A program made the translations under genes and the position numbers. A stretch of DNA of 56,242 bases. It comes from Clostridia bacterium. GTDB taxonomy: Bacteria > Bacillota > Clostridia > Oscillospirales > Acutalibacteraceae. Where the stretch lies: the NCBI GenBank assembly GCA_017397105.1, contig JAFQKF010000043.1, positions 1 through 56,242 on the forward strand, read 5' to 3'. Below the pieces are notes generated by a model, which made no database searches, was not told the origin of the DNA, and saw only the letters and a program-made list of their open reading frames with translations. Below, piece by piece: positions 36,969 to 43,961 of the stretch (position 1 is the stretch's first letter; each line of letters starts with the position of its first letter).

Positions 36969-36983
36969 CTCAAAGAGATAATT
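36969..36983 (+). other. Attachment site attR
   Basis: The 15 bases CTCAAAGAGATAATT repeat the end of rpsI exactly; after them the two ends differ. It marks the right end of the element. Confidence 0.8.
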
Positions 36984-37005
36984 TATCCCGAATGGGGATT
37001 ATCGA

Positions 37006-37050
37006 AAACCCTTGGAATCTCAACGGTTCCAAGGGTTCATTTCTTTTTTA
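37006..37050 (+). terminator. Terminator right of attR, likely the original rpsI terminator
   Basis: AACCCTTGGAA and TTCCAAGGGTT form a perfect 11-bp stem with T6 shortly after. Lying 23 bases beyond attR, it is where the rpsI terminator would be in an empty site. From 37051 to 37268 the DNA is AT-rich and shows no gene. Confidence 0.8.
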
Positions 37051-37268
37051 GAATAATTTCAAAATCCAAAATGTCAATATTTTGTCAATAATTAAGAAAA
37101 AACACAGAAAAACAACTTGTTTTATGAAAATATATTTTTACACTTAAACCATAGAATTCTGATATATCTTTTAAAAATTTTAATCTTAATGTTGACATAC
37201 AAACTCACAAAACCAAGCCTTATTTTTTGTTGCTTTTCACGAAATAACAGAAAATTATAAAATAGGGG

Positions 37269-37297
37269 TTGCAAATTTGCGTTTTCATGTCTATAAT
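37269..37297 (+). promoter_or_regulatory. Promoter of the DUF3800-associated RNA
   Basis: TTGCAA (37269-37274) and a perfect TATAAT (37292-37297) are spaced by 17 bases. Transcription should start near 37304, well upstream of the DUF3800 gene. Confidence 0.75.
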
Positions 37298-37303
37298 AAA
37301 AGT

Positions 37304-37400
37304 GCAGGTAGAAATACGCTGTATACTCGTGTAATCGAATTAACGTTTAAGCGATATGTAATATCGTCGACCACGAGGCCGCCTTCGGGCGGTTTTTTTT
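37304..37400 (+). ncRNA. Structured RNA upstream of DUF3800 gene
   Basis: A 97-nt unit with its own promoter and terminator and no ORF. An outer stem, CTCGTG (37326-37331) with CACGAG (37372-37377), encloses a possible weak hairpin and a perfect one, CGATAT-GTA-ATATCG (37352-37366). The terminator hairpin CCGCC-TTCG-GGCGG (37379-37392) and T8 follow at once. RNA motif classes called DUF3800 have been reported beside genes of this family, so this is likely a member or relative; which class I cannot tell. The layout promoter-RNA-terminator-gene is also that of type III toxin-antitoxin systems. Confidence 0.65.
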
Positions 37401-37402
37401 TA
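37379..37402 (+). terminator. Terminator between RNA and DUF3800 gene
   Basis: CCGCC-TTCG-GGCGG with T8. It ends the small RNA; read-through would feed the protein gene 22 bases on. Confidence 0.88.
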
Positions 37403-37424
37403 AGTTTTAGGTGGATGAAAAAAC

Positions 37425-38114
37425 ATGGATATTTTTGTATATTCAGATGAATCTGGAGTTTTTGATTATAAACATAATAAGTATTTCGTTTTTGCCGGAG
37501 TAGTTTTTCTGAGCAAAACTGAAAAAGATAAATATACCAGGCTGTATACAAAAGCAGAGAAAGATATAAGAACTTCTGAGAGCATTGCCAAAGAAACGGA
37601 AGTAAAAGCAACTGGGATATCAAACAAAAATAAAGGTAAACTATTTCGTTCATTAAACAAGGCGTATAAATTCGGTGTTGTCATCGAGCAGAAAAGGATT
37701 CTCCAAAAAATATATGCAGACAAGAAATCAAAACAAAGGTATTTAGATTATGCATATAAAATAGCCATCAAGAGATTTTTTGAGAAAGTTATTTCAGACG
37801 GAATCATAAATCCCTCAGAAGTAGAGAATATTCGCTTTTTTATAGATGAACATTCTACAGCTACGAATGGACGATATGAATTAAGAGAGGCTTTAGAGCA
37901 AGAACTTAAATGGGGTACTTTTAATTATTCATGGAATACATTTTATCCTCCCGTTTTTCCTAAAGTTAAATCAGTCACGGTGGATTTTTGCGACTCCGCT
38001 TCAAAAACATTAGTTAGGGCAGCAGATATTGTAGCGAACAAACTATATTATAAAGCAAATTCTGGTCAAAAATCATCTTTGGATTCTAATTTTATCATAA
38101 CCTATTTACCATGA
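37425..38114 (+). CDS. DUF3800 protein
   Basis: A 229-residue protein beginning MDIFVYSDESGVFD and KYFVFAGVVF, with FFIDEHS in the middle and the closing VRAADIVANKLYYKA: the DESG start, central Asp and the (Q/R)AAD end motif are the DUF3800 signature, thought to be an RNase H-like nuclease fold. AGGTGGA precedes the ATG. It sits between two mobile elements, 22 bases after the structured RNA, and has its own terminator. A defence or toxin role guided or held by the RNA is a hypothesis. Confidence 0.82.
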   Translation: MDIFVYSDESGVFDYKHNKYFVFAGVVFLSKTEKDKYTRLYTKAEKDIRTSESIAKETEVKATGISNKNKGKLFRSLNKAYKFGVVIEQKRILQKIYADKKSKQRYLDYAYKIAIKRFFEKVISDGIINPSEVENIRFFIDEHSTATNGRYELREALEQELKWGTFNYSWNTFYPPVFPKVKSVTVDFCDSASKTLVRAADIVANKLYYKANSGQKSSLDSNFIITYLP

Positions 38115-38128
38115 TTCGATAAAATCAT

Positions 38129-38178
38129 ATTCCTCTTATAGCTTTGCACTAACAGCAAGACCATAAGAGGAATTTTTA
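38129..38178 (+). terminator. Terminator of the DUF3800 gene
   Basis: ATTCCTCTTAT and ATAAGAGGAAT form an 11-bp stem with an internal small hairpin in the loop, followed by TTTTTATG. Confidence 0.7.
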
Positions 38179-38184
38179 TGCAAA

Positions 38185-38223
38185 AAACACAGATTCGGTT
38201 TAACCGCCGAATCTGTGTTTTTA
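38185..38223. terminator. Bidirectional terminator
   Basis: AAACACAGATTCGG and CCGAATCTGTGTTT pair perfectly with short loop and flanking A- and T-runs, between the DUF3800 cassette and the leftward gene at 38256. Confidence 0.88.
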
Positions 38224-38255
38224 GTTAAACTGTCATATTATTTGAAACATTACCA

Positions 38256-38654
38256 TTAAACTGAAAGATTGTCCAAGAAATCTCTGATATCATCTTTTTC
38301 AAGTTCAGGAGAGCCCCAAAAGCCATAATAAAGAGTTGATACTGTTTCTGAAGAGTACATTTCTATAACTTTATGTAACGCATCTGCTTCAATTTTCATA
38401 TGTTTTCTCGATGTAAATTCATCTTGTTTTACCATATCGAAAAATTCTGAACGTATGGTTTCTTCGCTGTGCTTGGAGTCGCCCACGATAAAGTAACGCC
38501 AATCAGCGGTATGTTGAACTTTATTGCCGTTTTTATTAAGATGTTCAAACTTTGCAAGATGTCCAGCAGCATGTATATGCAACTTTTTATTGGCATAGTC
38601 CTCACTATTCAGGATTTCTTCAAGTTCTGCTCTGTTTTTAATAATACTAAACAT
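38256..38654 (-). CDS. Unknown protein next to the second integrase
   Basis: A 132-residue soluble protein, acidic at its C-terminus (ELEKDDIRDFLDNL). GAAAGGAATT precedes the ATG. I do not recognise the family; the stretches HIHAAGHLAKFEHLN and YFIVGDSKHSEET could hold catalytic or metal-binding His but this is only an impression. It follows the integrase gene by 44 bases on the same strand, so it is probably cargo at the end of the second element. Confidence 0.6.
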   Translation of the reverse strand: MFSIIKNRAELEEILNSEDYANKKLHIHAAGHLAKFEHLNKNGNKVQHTADWRYFIVGDSKHSEETIRSEFFDMVKQDEFTSRKHMKIEADALHKVIEMYSSETVSTLYYGFWGSPELEKDDIRDFLDNLSV

Positions 38655-38698
38655 AATTTAATTCCTTTCATTTTTAGATTTTGTTGTTTGATTGTTGA

Positions 38699-39937
38699 TT
38701 ACCCGTTCCACACAAGTGAAGCGAATTTTTCGTTTGCGGCTTTCTGAGCATCTTCATTGCTATGTACATATAACTTAAGTGTTATTTCGATTGATCTGTG
38801 TCCGAGCTTTTCGGAAACGGTTTTGATATCCGCTCCTTTTTGAATCATAAGCGTTGCCATTGTGTGTCTGAACTTATGAGGGTGGCAATCTTCAATGCCG
38901 TACTTCTCACCAAATTTTCTGAGATACGCAGTAGGCGCCTGAGGGTTTATTCTTTTGCCGTCAAGGTGTGTGAAGATATGTTTTGGTGTCGGCAAATTCT
39001 GCCCCTCAACAACCTCTTTCTGGAGTTCTTTCCATTTTGCAAGAATTTCCATAACCTGAGGATTGGCAAAAACCACTCTTTTCTTTTTGTTTTTGGTTTT
39101 TGTGTCGTATACGCCTTTGCCTTCTGTGTACTGTGCATTGTTCACAATATGAATTCTGCCGCTTGTGAAATCTATATCTGCCCATCTGAGACCGCAGGCT
39201 TCACCGCGACGCATTCCTGTGTCAGAAAGAAGGTAAATCATTGTCTGCCACATCAAGGGCTCTTTTTCAGAGCAAATCAGAATATTTTTCAACTCTTCAA
39301 CGGTAAACGTTTCGACTTTTTCTTCGCCTTCGTTATCAACGGGCTTTTCTATATTTTTCATCGGATTTGATACAATCAGGTTTTGCTTTACGCACCACGT
39401 AAGAAACGCTGACAGAGTTGCATAATGCTTTCTGACTGTGGAAATTTTGAGATTGCAGTCATACGAAAGGGAATCAATATAAGCCTGACAATCCTTTTCA
39501 CTGATGTCTTCAAGCTTCTTTTTTCCGAACACCGTCAGAGCACGGTTCATTGTGGTTCTGATACCGATTATGGTATTGACTTTCTTTTTGCTCTTGGTTT
39601 TATTTATATAGAATTCGAATCCGTCGGAAAAAATTATCTTTTTGGCATTCTCGGCGTTCTTCTCTGCCAGCAACCTTGCCTTTTCAAGCTTCAAAGCTTT
39701 GATTTCTTCACGCGTTTTGACTTCGCCTCTGTCGCAAGCTGCCTGAAAATGAGCTTTTGCAATTTCAAGCTCTTTTTGCTGGCGCTTTTTAGCCCACTTG
39801 TACCAGTCTTCAGGCAATTTCCAAATCATTGAATAGGGAGTGAGCTGTTTGCTGTTGACGTCATAGCCTCTGGACACCTTGATTCTGAACCCTGTCAATT
39901 CGTTGTTTTTGTTTCTGTATTCCTTAGCGCTTGCCAT
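38699..39937 (-). CDS. int: Tyrosine-type site-specific integrase (Tn916-like)
   Basis: A 412-residue recombinase. The N-terminal part has an AP2-like arm-binding segment, a long coiled stretch (KEIAKAHFQAACDRGEVK order differs slightly) and a core-binding domain, then catalytic motifs SDTGMRRGEACGLRWADID, PHKFRHTMATL, LGHRSIEIT and the C-terminal Tyr in LKLYVHS. ATG 39937 lies 11 bases from AAAGGA and is preferred over the upstream in-frame starts. It serves integration of the second element and pairs with the excisionase-like gene upstream. Confidence 0.9.
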   Translation of the reverse strand: MASAKEYRNKNNELTGFRIKVSRGYDVNSKQLTPYSMIWKLPEDWYKWAKKRQQKELEIAKAHFQAACDRGEVKTREEIKALKLEKARLLAEKNAENAKKIIFSDGFEFYINKTKSKKKVNTIIGIRTTMNRALTVFGKKKLEDISEKDCQAYIDSLSYDCNLKISTVRKHYATLSAFLTWCVKQNLIVSNPMKNIEKPVDNEGEEKVETFTVEELKNILICSEKEPLMWQTMIYLLSDTGMRRGEACGLRWADIDFTSGRIHIVNNAQYTEGKGVYDTKTKNKKKRVVFANPQVMEILAKWKELQKEVVEGQNLPTPKHIFTHLDGKRINPQAPTAYLRKFGEKYGIEDCHPHKFRHTMATLMIQKGADIKTVSEKLGHRSIEITLKLYVHSNEDAQKAANEKFASLVWNG

Positions 39938-39978
39938 TATTTTTTTCATCCTTTCATTTGTAATTCTTGAATCGTCCA

Positions 39979-39998
39979 CCCCTTCTGAGCAGAAGGGG
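39979..39998. promoter_or_regulatory. Perfect 20-bp inverted repeat between xis and int
   Basis: CCCCTTCTG and CAGAAGGGG flank a 2-base centre. It lies 41 bases before the integrase start; on the minus strand no T-run follows, so it may attenuate or control int rather than end transcription. Confidence 0.5.
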
Positions 39999-40027
39999 CA
40001 GACAATACTCAGCTTTGGCGCGGAATC

Positions 40028-40228
40028 TTATGCTGCGGTGTTTTCGTGAGATTCGAAATACTCCATCATCTTGGGGTAGTTGATGAGGTATTTCATACCG
40101 GACTTGTGATAGCTGATTTCGTTTGCTTTGGCAAGGTCTCTTATGTAGTGGGCGCTCATGCCGCTTGCCTTTGCGGCGTCGTTGATTGACATATAAGTCG
40201 GATGGTTGTTCGTGTTAGCATTTGTCAT
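40028..40228 (-). CDS. xis: Excisionase-like HTH protein
   Basis: A 66-residue MerR/excisionase-like protein: MSINDAAKASGMSAHYIRDL for the helix-turn-helix, then KSGMKYLINYPKMMEYFES as wing. It would direct the integrase toward excision. GGAGAAACC lies before the ATG. Gene order xis then int on one strand is usual for such elements. Confidence 0.78.
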   Translation of the reverse strand: MTNANTNNHPTYMSINDAAKASGMSAHYIRDLAKANEISYHKSGMKYLINYPKMMEYFESHENTAA

Positions 40229-40249
40229 TTGCGGTTTCTCCTTCTTGAT

Positions 40250-40516
40250 TTATTTTTTCTGAGTTGCTTTTTGTTTGCTTTTGCCTTTCTGCTTTTTCTT
40301 ACCGGACTTTTTCTTTGGGGTTTGAGGACCTCTTTCGCAAGAGTAAAACCTACAGCGTTTTTTGTTGGGGTTCAGGTCGTTACGGAGTCTGCAGTACGTG
40401 CCGCCCCAATATGTGCGTTCGCAGTGATAGCAGCGGGAGCAATCGCAGGGGATGGGGTTAATTTCTCCATGTTCAATTGCGTTCATTGGTGTTCCGATGT
40501 GTCCTTTCAGCTTCAT
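40250..40516 (-). CDS. Cys-rich mini-protein, copy A
   Basis: An 88-residue basic protein with IPCDCSRCYHCERTY, then GTYCRLRNDLNPNKKRC: six cysteines in the first 55 residues, probably a zinc-binding fold. A Lys-rich tail of about 25 residues follows and may bind nucleic acid. It is the most diverged of three tandem paralogues; AAAGGAATT precedes the ATG. I know no function for the family. Confidence 0.7.
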   Translation of the reverse strand: MKLKGHIGTPMNAIEHGEINPIPCDCSRCYHCERTYWGGTYCRLRNDLNPNKKRCRFYSCERGPQTPKKKSGKKKQKGKSKQKATQKK

Positions 40517-40545
40517 AAAGGTAATTCCTTTCTTTGATTTTGTTT

Positions 40546-40770
40546 TTATTTTTGCTTGGGGCTTTGTTCACGGTCTTTGGAATTCACTTGCTCGAAAAAC
40601 CTGCAACTTGTTGCGTTGGGGTTCAGGTTGTCAAGGATCCTGCAGTATGTGCCGCCCGAATGCATGCGCTCGCAGAAAAAGCAACGGGAGCAATCGCAGG
40701 GGATGGGGTTAAGCTTTTTCTTGTGTTCTACCGAGTTCATCGGTGTGCCAAAACGTCCTTTTAAGCTCAT
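40546..40770 (-). CDS. Cys-rich mini-protein, copy B
   Basis: A 74-residue paralogue with the same core, IPCDCSRCFFCERMH then GTYCRILDNLNPNATSC, and a hydrophilic tail. It is nearly identical to copy C in the core. AAAGGAT lies before the ATG. The N-terminal LKGRFGTPMNSVEH is shared with copy A. Confidence 0.7.
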   Translation of the reverse strand: MSLKGRFGTPMNSVEHKKKLNPIPCDCSRCFFCERMHSGGTYCRILDNLNPNATSCRFFEQVNSKDREQSPKQK

Positions 40771-40787
40771 AAAGATAAATCCTTTCT

Positions 40788-41015
40788 TTAGTTTTTTACC
40801 GAGTTTTGCTTGGGATGTTGCTCCCGGTCTTTGGAATTAACTTGCTCGAAAAACCTGCAACTTGTTGCGTTGGGGTTCAGGTTGTCAAGGATCCTGCAGT
40901 ACGTGCTGCCCGAATGCGTGCGCTCGCAGAAAAAGCAACGGGAGCAATCGCAGGGGATGGGATTGAGCTTTTTGTTGGGGTTGATTGCGTTGATTGGTTT
41001 TCCTTGTTTTCTCAT
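40788..41015 (-). CDS. Cys-rich mini-protein, copy C
   Basis: A 75-residue paralogue: IPCDCSRCFFCERTH, GSTYCRILDNLNPNATSC and a tail close to that of copy B, but a different N-terminus (MRKQGKPINAINP). GAAAGGAA precedes the ATG. The three genes lie head to tail directly downstream of the Rep gene, so are probably translated from the same message. Confidence 0.7.
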   Translation of the reverse strand: MRKQGKPINAINPNKKLNPIPCDCSRCFFCERTHSGSTYCRILDNLNPNATSCRFFEQVNSKDREQHPKQNSVKN

Positions 41016-41086
41016 AAGTGTTTCCTTTCGTTATTTTAATTTTTTTTAGTTGCCTTCTTATAGTATTCTTATATTTCCCTTAGTTC

Positions 41087-42937
41087 CTATTCTCTCTTAC
41101 TGCGAACATGCCTGTTGTGCAATATCGGATCAAACGATCTTGGCTGAGGACGATGAATGCTATTGATGAAAATTGCATTGACTTTTGCAAAAAAAATGTT
41201 TTGCTTGTGTTTTTTTACTATTTTGTGTGTGGGTTTGCGGGAGACAACAGAAACAATCTTTTTTTGTTTCTTATCTGGAAATATTGCGTGTGTGTCAGTT
41301 CGCCTGTATATGCTCTTAAAAAAGTTTATTCTTTTATCGAGCCGAGTGTATATTACGCTTATACCAAGTTTGCTTGTAAGCTCGACACAGTCGAAATACA
41401 GTTCATCGTCTTTTTTATGGGCGGCAGGCGCACCGTTTTCGTTTATGTATTTCAAGAAAGAAAAGATGTTTTGCTGACGTCTTTTAATATAGCGTGGATA
41501 ATCATGTGATGCGCGATTTGGATCGGAAAGGTACTTTTTCTTTTCTTTTTCAAAGTGTGCGGTTAAGAGTGACCAATATTCTTGCTCTGAAACAAAGTCT
41601 AAATGAAGTTTATGATGTGTGATCAATTTGATAATATCTTTGTTGCTGGTAAGGACATCCTTGACGGTTCCGAAATCATCGTAGAATTTCAGAGGCTTTT
41701 TGCTACATATTTCTATACGAAATATATTTTTCTTTATGTGATACGAATCGGCAGTGTCTTTAGTGGAACTGCCGTCGTATTTCGTAGAACCGCTGTCTTC
41801 ATCGCAAGAATCACTGTCTTCATCATAAGAATCGTCATCGTCTTCGTAAAAATCACGTTCGTATTTGTAAGATTCATCCTCATCTTCTAAATAAGAATCC
41901 TCGTCAGCAAAAAAATCAATGTCAGTATAGAATGGATTAAAGTCTAAATCTGAATGACGAATCTCATCTTTGTCAGGAACATACTTGTCCTTGTCTTCGC
42001 AAGGTGTGTGTTCGTCTTTAGAGGGAACAGATTTGCTTTCACAAGGATTAGGTGTGCTTTCCTCAGGTTCTATATCATCTTTTAAAGGAATGTACCAAAA
42101 ATCATCTGGGGAAGAATCGCTGGTGTCTTCGCAAGAGGAACGTTCGTATTCAGAAAAATCAGATTTGCTTTCACGAGGAGCAGGGATGCTTTTCTCAAAT
42201 TCCATGTCCTCTTCTAAAAGAGCGAGCCAAAACTCTTCATCGTCGTCGAAATAAGAATCCTCGACTTCAAAAGAATCGCACTTGCTTTCGCAGGACTCAG
42301 GTATGTCTTCCCTGTGCTCAGTGGAATCCTTCATTGTTTCTTCGCTCTTGTCGTAGACAACAATATCCTCTGAATCAGAAGCGTGACAAAATGATGTTTT
42401 ATAATCATACTTTTTACTGCCTCGTCTGCCGGGCTTGTGATAAGGGAAATACATAGATTTGAACACTCTGAAAAATTCTTCTATTTGCTCAGGGTTGTCG
42501 GCGTCGGTGGAAACACTTCTGTCAACACGAGTGATTTTGAAATTTTCAAAATCTATTTTAGGGCCGGCTTCTGTTGGGAAAATCTGTTCTTCTTCTATTA
42601 ACTTGTTTATAGAACAGCATATATCGTGGCAATCTGAACGATATACTCCCGTGACATTGTCGCCGAAGAAAACTTTTGGGACAGAAAATCTAACTTTTAC
42701 TGTTCCAACTTTTGCTTCTACCCCTTTTTGCTCTTTGTCAGGTTTAAATGTAAACAAAACTGTACCGTTTAGGTGCTTGACATCTTTTTGCCAATAATCA
42801 CCGTTGTCTTCGTGCTTCCAACCGTATTTTTTACCTATCATTGCGCAGCAATGGCATTTGGCTTCGATTGTATCAATGAAGATTTCATGTGGTTTTGTCG
42901 GGTTATTCAGCTTTTTAATTAAGTCGTATTTTTTCAT
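41087..42937 (-). CDS. rep: Gene II/X-type replication initiator with large acidic insertion
   Basis: A 616-residue protein. The N-terminal 200 residues (VGTVKVRFSVPKVFFGDNV, FENFKITRVDRSVS, DIVVYDKSE) and the part from about residue 400 (NIFRIEICSKKPLKFYDD) look like the rolling-circle replication initiators of filamentous phages and plasmids (gene II CRI and X families). In those, the YDK and RIE motifs are close together; here about 200 Asp/Glu/Ser/Cys-rich residues lie between them. ATG 42937 has GGGTGAAC upstream. It would nick the element's double-strand origin. The family call is by pattern, without a search. Confidence 0.6.
   Translation of the reverse strand: MKKYDLIKKLNNPTKPHEIFIDTIEAKCHCCAMIGKKYGWKHEDNGDYWQKDVKHLNGTVLFTFKPDKEQKGVEAKVGTVKVRFSVPKVFFGDNVTGVYRSDCHDICCSINKLIEEEQIFPTEAGPKIDFENFKITRVDRSVSTDADNPEQIEEFFRVFKSMYFPYHKPGRRGSKKYDYKTSFCHASDSEDIVVYDKSEETMKDSTEHREDIPESCESKCDSFEVEDSYFDDDEEFWLALLEEDMEFEKSIPAPRESKSDFSEYERSSCEDTSDSSPDDFWYIPLKDDIEPEESTPNPCESKSVPSKDEHTPCEDKDKYVPDKDEIRHSDLDFNPFYTDIDFFADEDSYLEDEDESYKYERDFYEDDDDSYDEDSDSCDEDSGSTKYDGSSTKDTADSYHIKKNIFRIEICSKKPLKFYDDFGTVKDVLTSNKDIIKLITHHKLHLDFVSEQEYWSLLTAHFEKEKKKYLSDPNRASHDYPRYIKRRQQNIFSFLKYINENGAPAAHKKDDELYFDCVELTSKLGISVIYTRLDKRINFFKSIYRRTDTHAIFPDKKQKKIVSVVSRKPTHKIVKKHKQNIFFAKVNAIFINSIHRPQPRSFDPILHNRHVRSKRE
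41740..42334 (-). repeat. Imperfect tandem repeats coding the acidic insertion
   Basis: Within rep, units such as CESKSDFSEYERSSCEDTSD and CESKSVPSKDEHTPCEDK, then many (D/E)-D-S repeats, show expansion of short DNA words (AGAATC...TCTTCATC). The region codes for a low-complexity, strongly acidic chain. Confidence 0.8.
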
Positions 42938-43090
42938 ATAGTTCACCCAAAAAAAATAATGAAAAAACACTTCCTACTTAAATTCTGTAAGAGTTTTTCA
43001 GCTAAAATGTTTTCCCAATAACTAATTTTTTGAGAAAGCGACAAGAAAGGTCATCTTTTATAGCGATAAAACTTGAAAAAGAGGGCGGAT

Positions 43091-43149
43091 TTTGTGCAAC
43101 ATTTTGAAAAGCAATCAAAAAACACGTTTCTGAACAAGAATTTGTGCAA
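43091..43149 (-). other. Possible replication-origin region
   Basis: The gap of about 290 bases before rep is AT-rich and non-coding. TTTGTGCAA occurs at 43091-43099 and again at 43141-43149. Direct repeats in front of rep could be binding sites of the initiator; nothing more is seen in 42938-43190. Confidence 0.3.
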
Positions 43150-43190
43150 GTCTACAAAATTTGAATTTTTTTGATTTTTTGCGAAAAACA

Positions 43191-43214
43191 CCCCGCAAAG
43201 CAATGCTTGCGGGG
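43191..43214 (-). terminator. Terminator after the 57-residue gene
   Basis: CCCCGCAAGCATTGCTTGCGGGG-type stem, on the minus strand followed by TGTTTTTCGC. It separates the upstream four-gene block from rep. Confidence 0.8.
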
Positions 43215-43227
43215 CGAAAACACTATT

Positions 43228-43401
43228 TTAACTGCCTTGTGCATCAGACAGGATTATGTATTCGTCATAATCGTCTTCGTACACATCAAAACACTCGCAA
43301 TACGAATCACTGTCTTGTGTGAGTGATTTTCCGTAAGCGTTTTTGAAAACCTCTTTTACTTTCAGAAGGGTTTCACAAAACTTTATAATCTGTTTAAGCA
43401 T
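43228..43401 (-). CDS. Short acidic-tailed protein of the second element
   Basis: A 57-residue protein: a helical basic start (MLKQIIKFCETLLKVKEVF) and a strongly acidic Cys/Tyr/Asp end (CECFDVYEDDYDEYI). GGAGG precedes ATG 43401. Function unknown; it lies 14 bases after the CAP-domain gene on the same strand. Confidence 0.6.
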   Translation of the reverse strand: MLKQIIKFCETLLKVKEVFKNAYGKSLTQDSDSYCECFDVYEDDYDEYIILSDAQGS

Positions 43402-43415
43402 AGTTCCTCCTTTTA

Positions 43416-43949
43416 TCAACAAGCAAATAACTGTACGGCATAATACCAGCCTTCCTCAGAGAACAAAACACAAATACCGGTATATTTCCACTCGGCATCC
43501 AAAAGGTTCTCGCGGTGGGAAGGGGAGTTCATCCATAATTCCACAGCCTTTTTTTCATAACAACCTCCACTGCGAATGAGAACGATGTTTTCGCCTACCG
43601 CTCTGTAAGTGAGATTGTTTTCAAGGAATACTGTATGAAATCCTTTATTCTGGTGTGGGCGTGTGTGCCCCGTCAAAACAAATTGCTCGCTGCATCTGAT
43701 CTTAGCCAACTCGCAGATTCTGTTATCGAGTTCAAGCGGAGACAAACCGTTAGCGGTTCGTGCGCGGTTACACTCTTCAAACAGTGCAATGTCGTTTTCG
43801 TCGGGTGCGTACGCCGTGACTTCCTGAAATGTCGTGGTTTCGGGAACGGTTGTTTCCTCAACGGGATCTTCGCTTTTGAGATTGTCCGTAAACATACCTG
43901 TCACCATAAGGATTAACGACAATATAAATGAAATAAATTTTTTAATAAT
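43416..43949 (-). CDS. Secreted CAP/SCP-domain protein, apparent ATT start
   Basis: A 177-residue protein. After an N-terminal membrane/signal segment and a Thr/Glu-rich linker, the domain ECNRARTANGLSPLELDNRI, GHTRPH, AVGENI, WMNSPSHRENLL and YYAVQLFAC matches the cysteine-rich secretory protein (CAP) superfamily of extracellular proteins. No ATG, GTG or TTG lies near the strong AAGGAGG box; an ATT at 43947-43949 is seven bases from it and gives a full signal peptide starting I-K-K-F. Standard callers would choose TTG 43922 or a later ATG and lose part of it. Confidence 0.72.
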   Translation of the reverse strand: MIKKFISFILSLILMVTGMFTDNLKSEDPVEETTVPETTTFQEVTAYAPDENDIALFEECNRARTANGLSPLELDNRICELAKIRCSEQFVLTGHTRPHQNKGFHTVFLENNLTYRAVGENIVLIRSGGCYEKKAVELWMNSPSHRENLLDAEWKYTGICVLFSEEGWYYAVQLFAC

Positions 43950-43961
43950 AGTAATTCCTCC

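Larger units (their letters stand above)
30074..36983. mobile_element. Integrated 6.9-kb element in the rpsI 3' end, phage-satellite-like
   Basis: The element is bounded by 15-bp repeats of the rpsI end and ends with a tyrosine integrase gene next to attR. Its content is a divergent XRE regulator and integrase pair, and a leftward cluster of excisionase-like, winged-helix, replisome-organizer, helicase-loader-like and late-regulator-like genes. There is no capsid, tail, terminase large subunit, relaxase or conjugation gene. This size and layout resemble phage satellites (PICI-type islands) that use a helper phage, but a degraded prophage or an integrative mobilizable element is also possible. 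Confidence 0.75.

Noticed and set aside
41970-42456. Plus-strand frames across the acidic part of rep
   Set aside because: Low-complexity mirror of the acidic repeats with no ribosome binding site.
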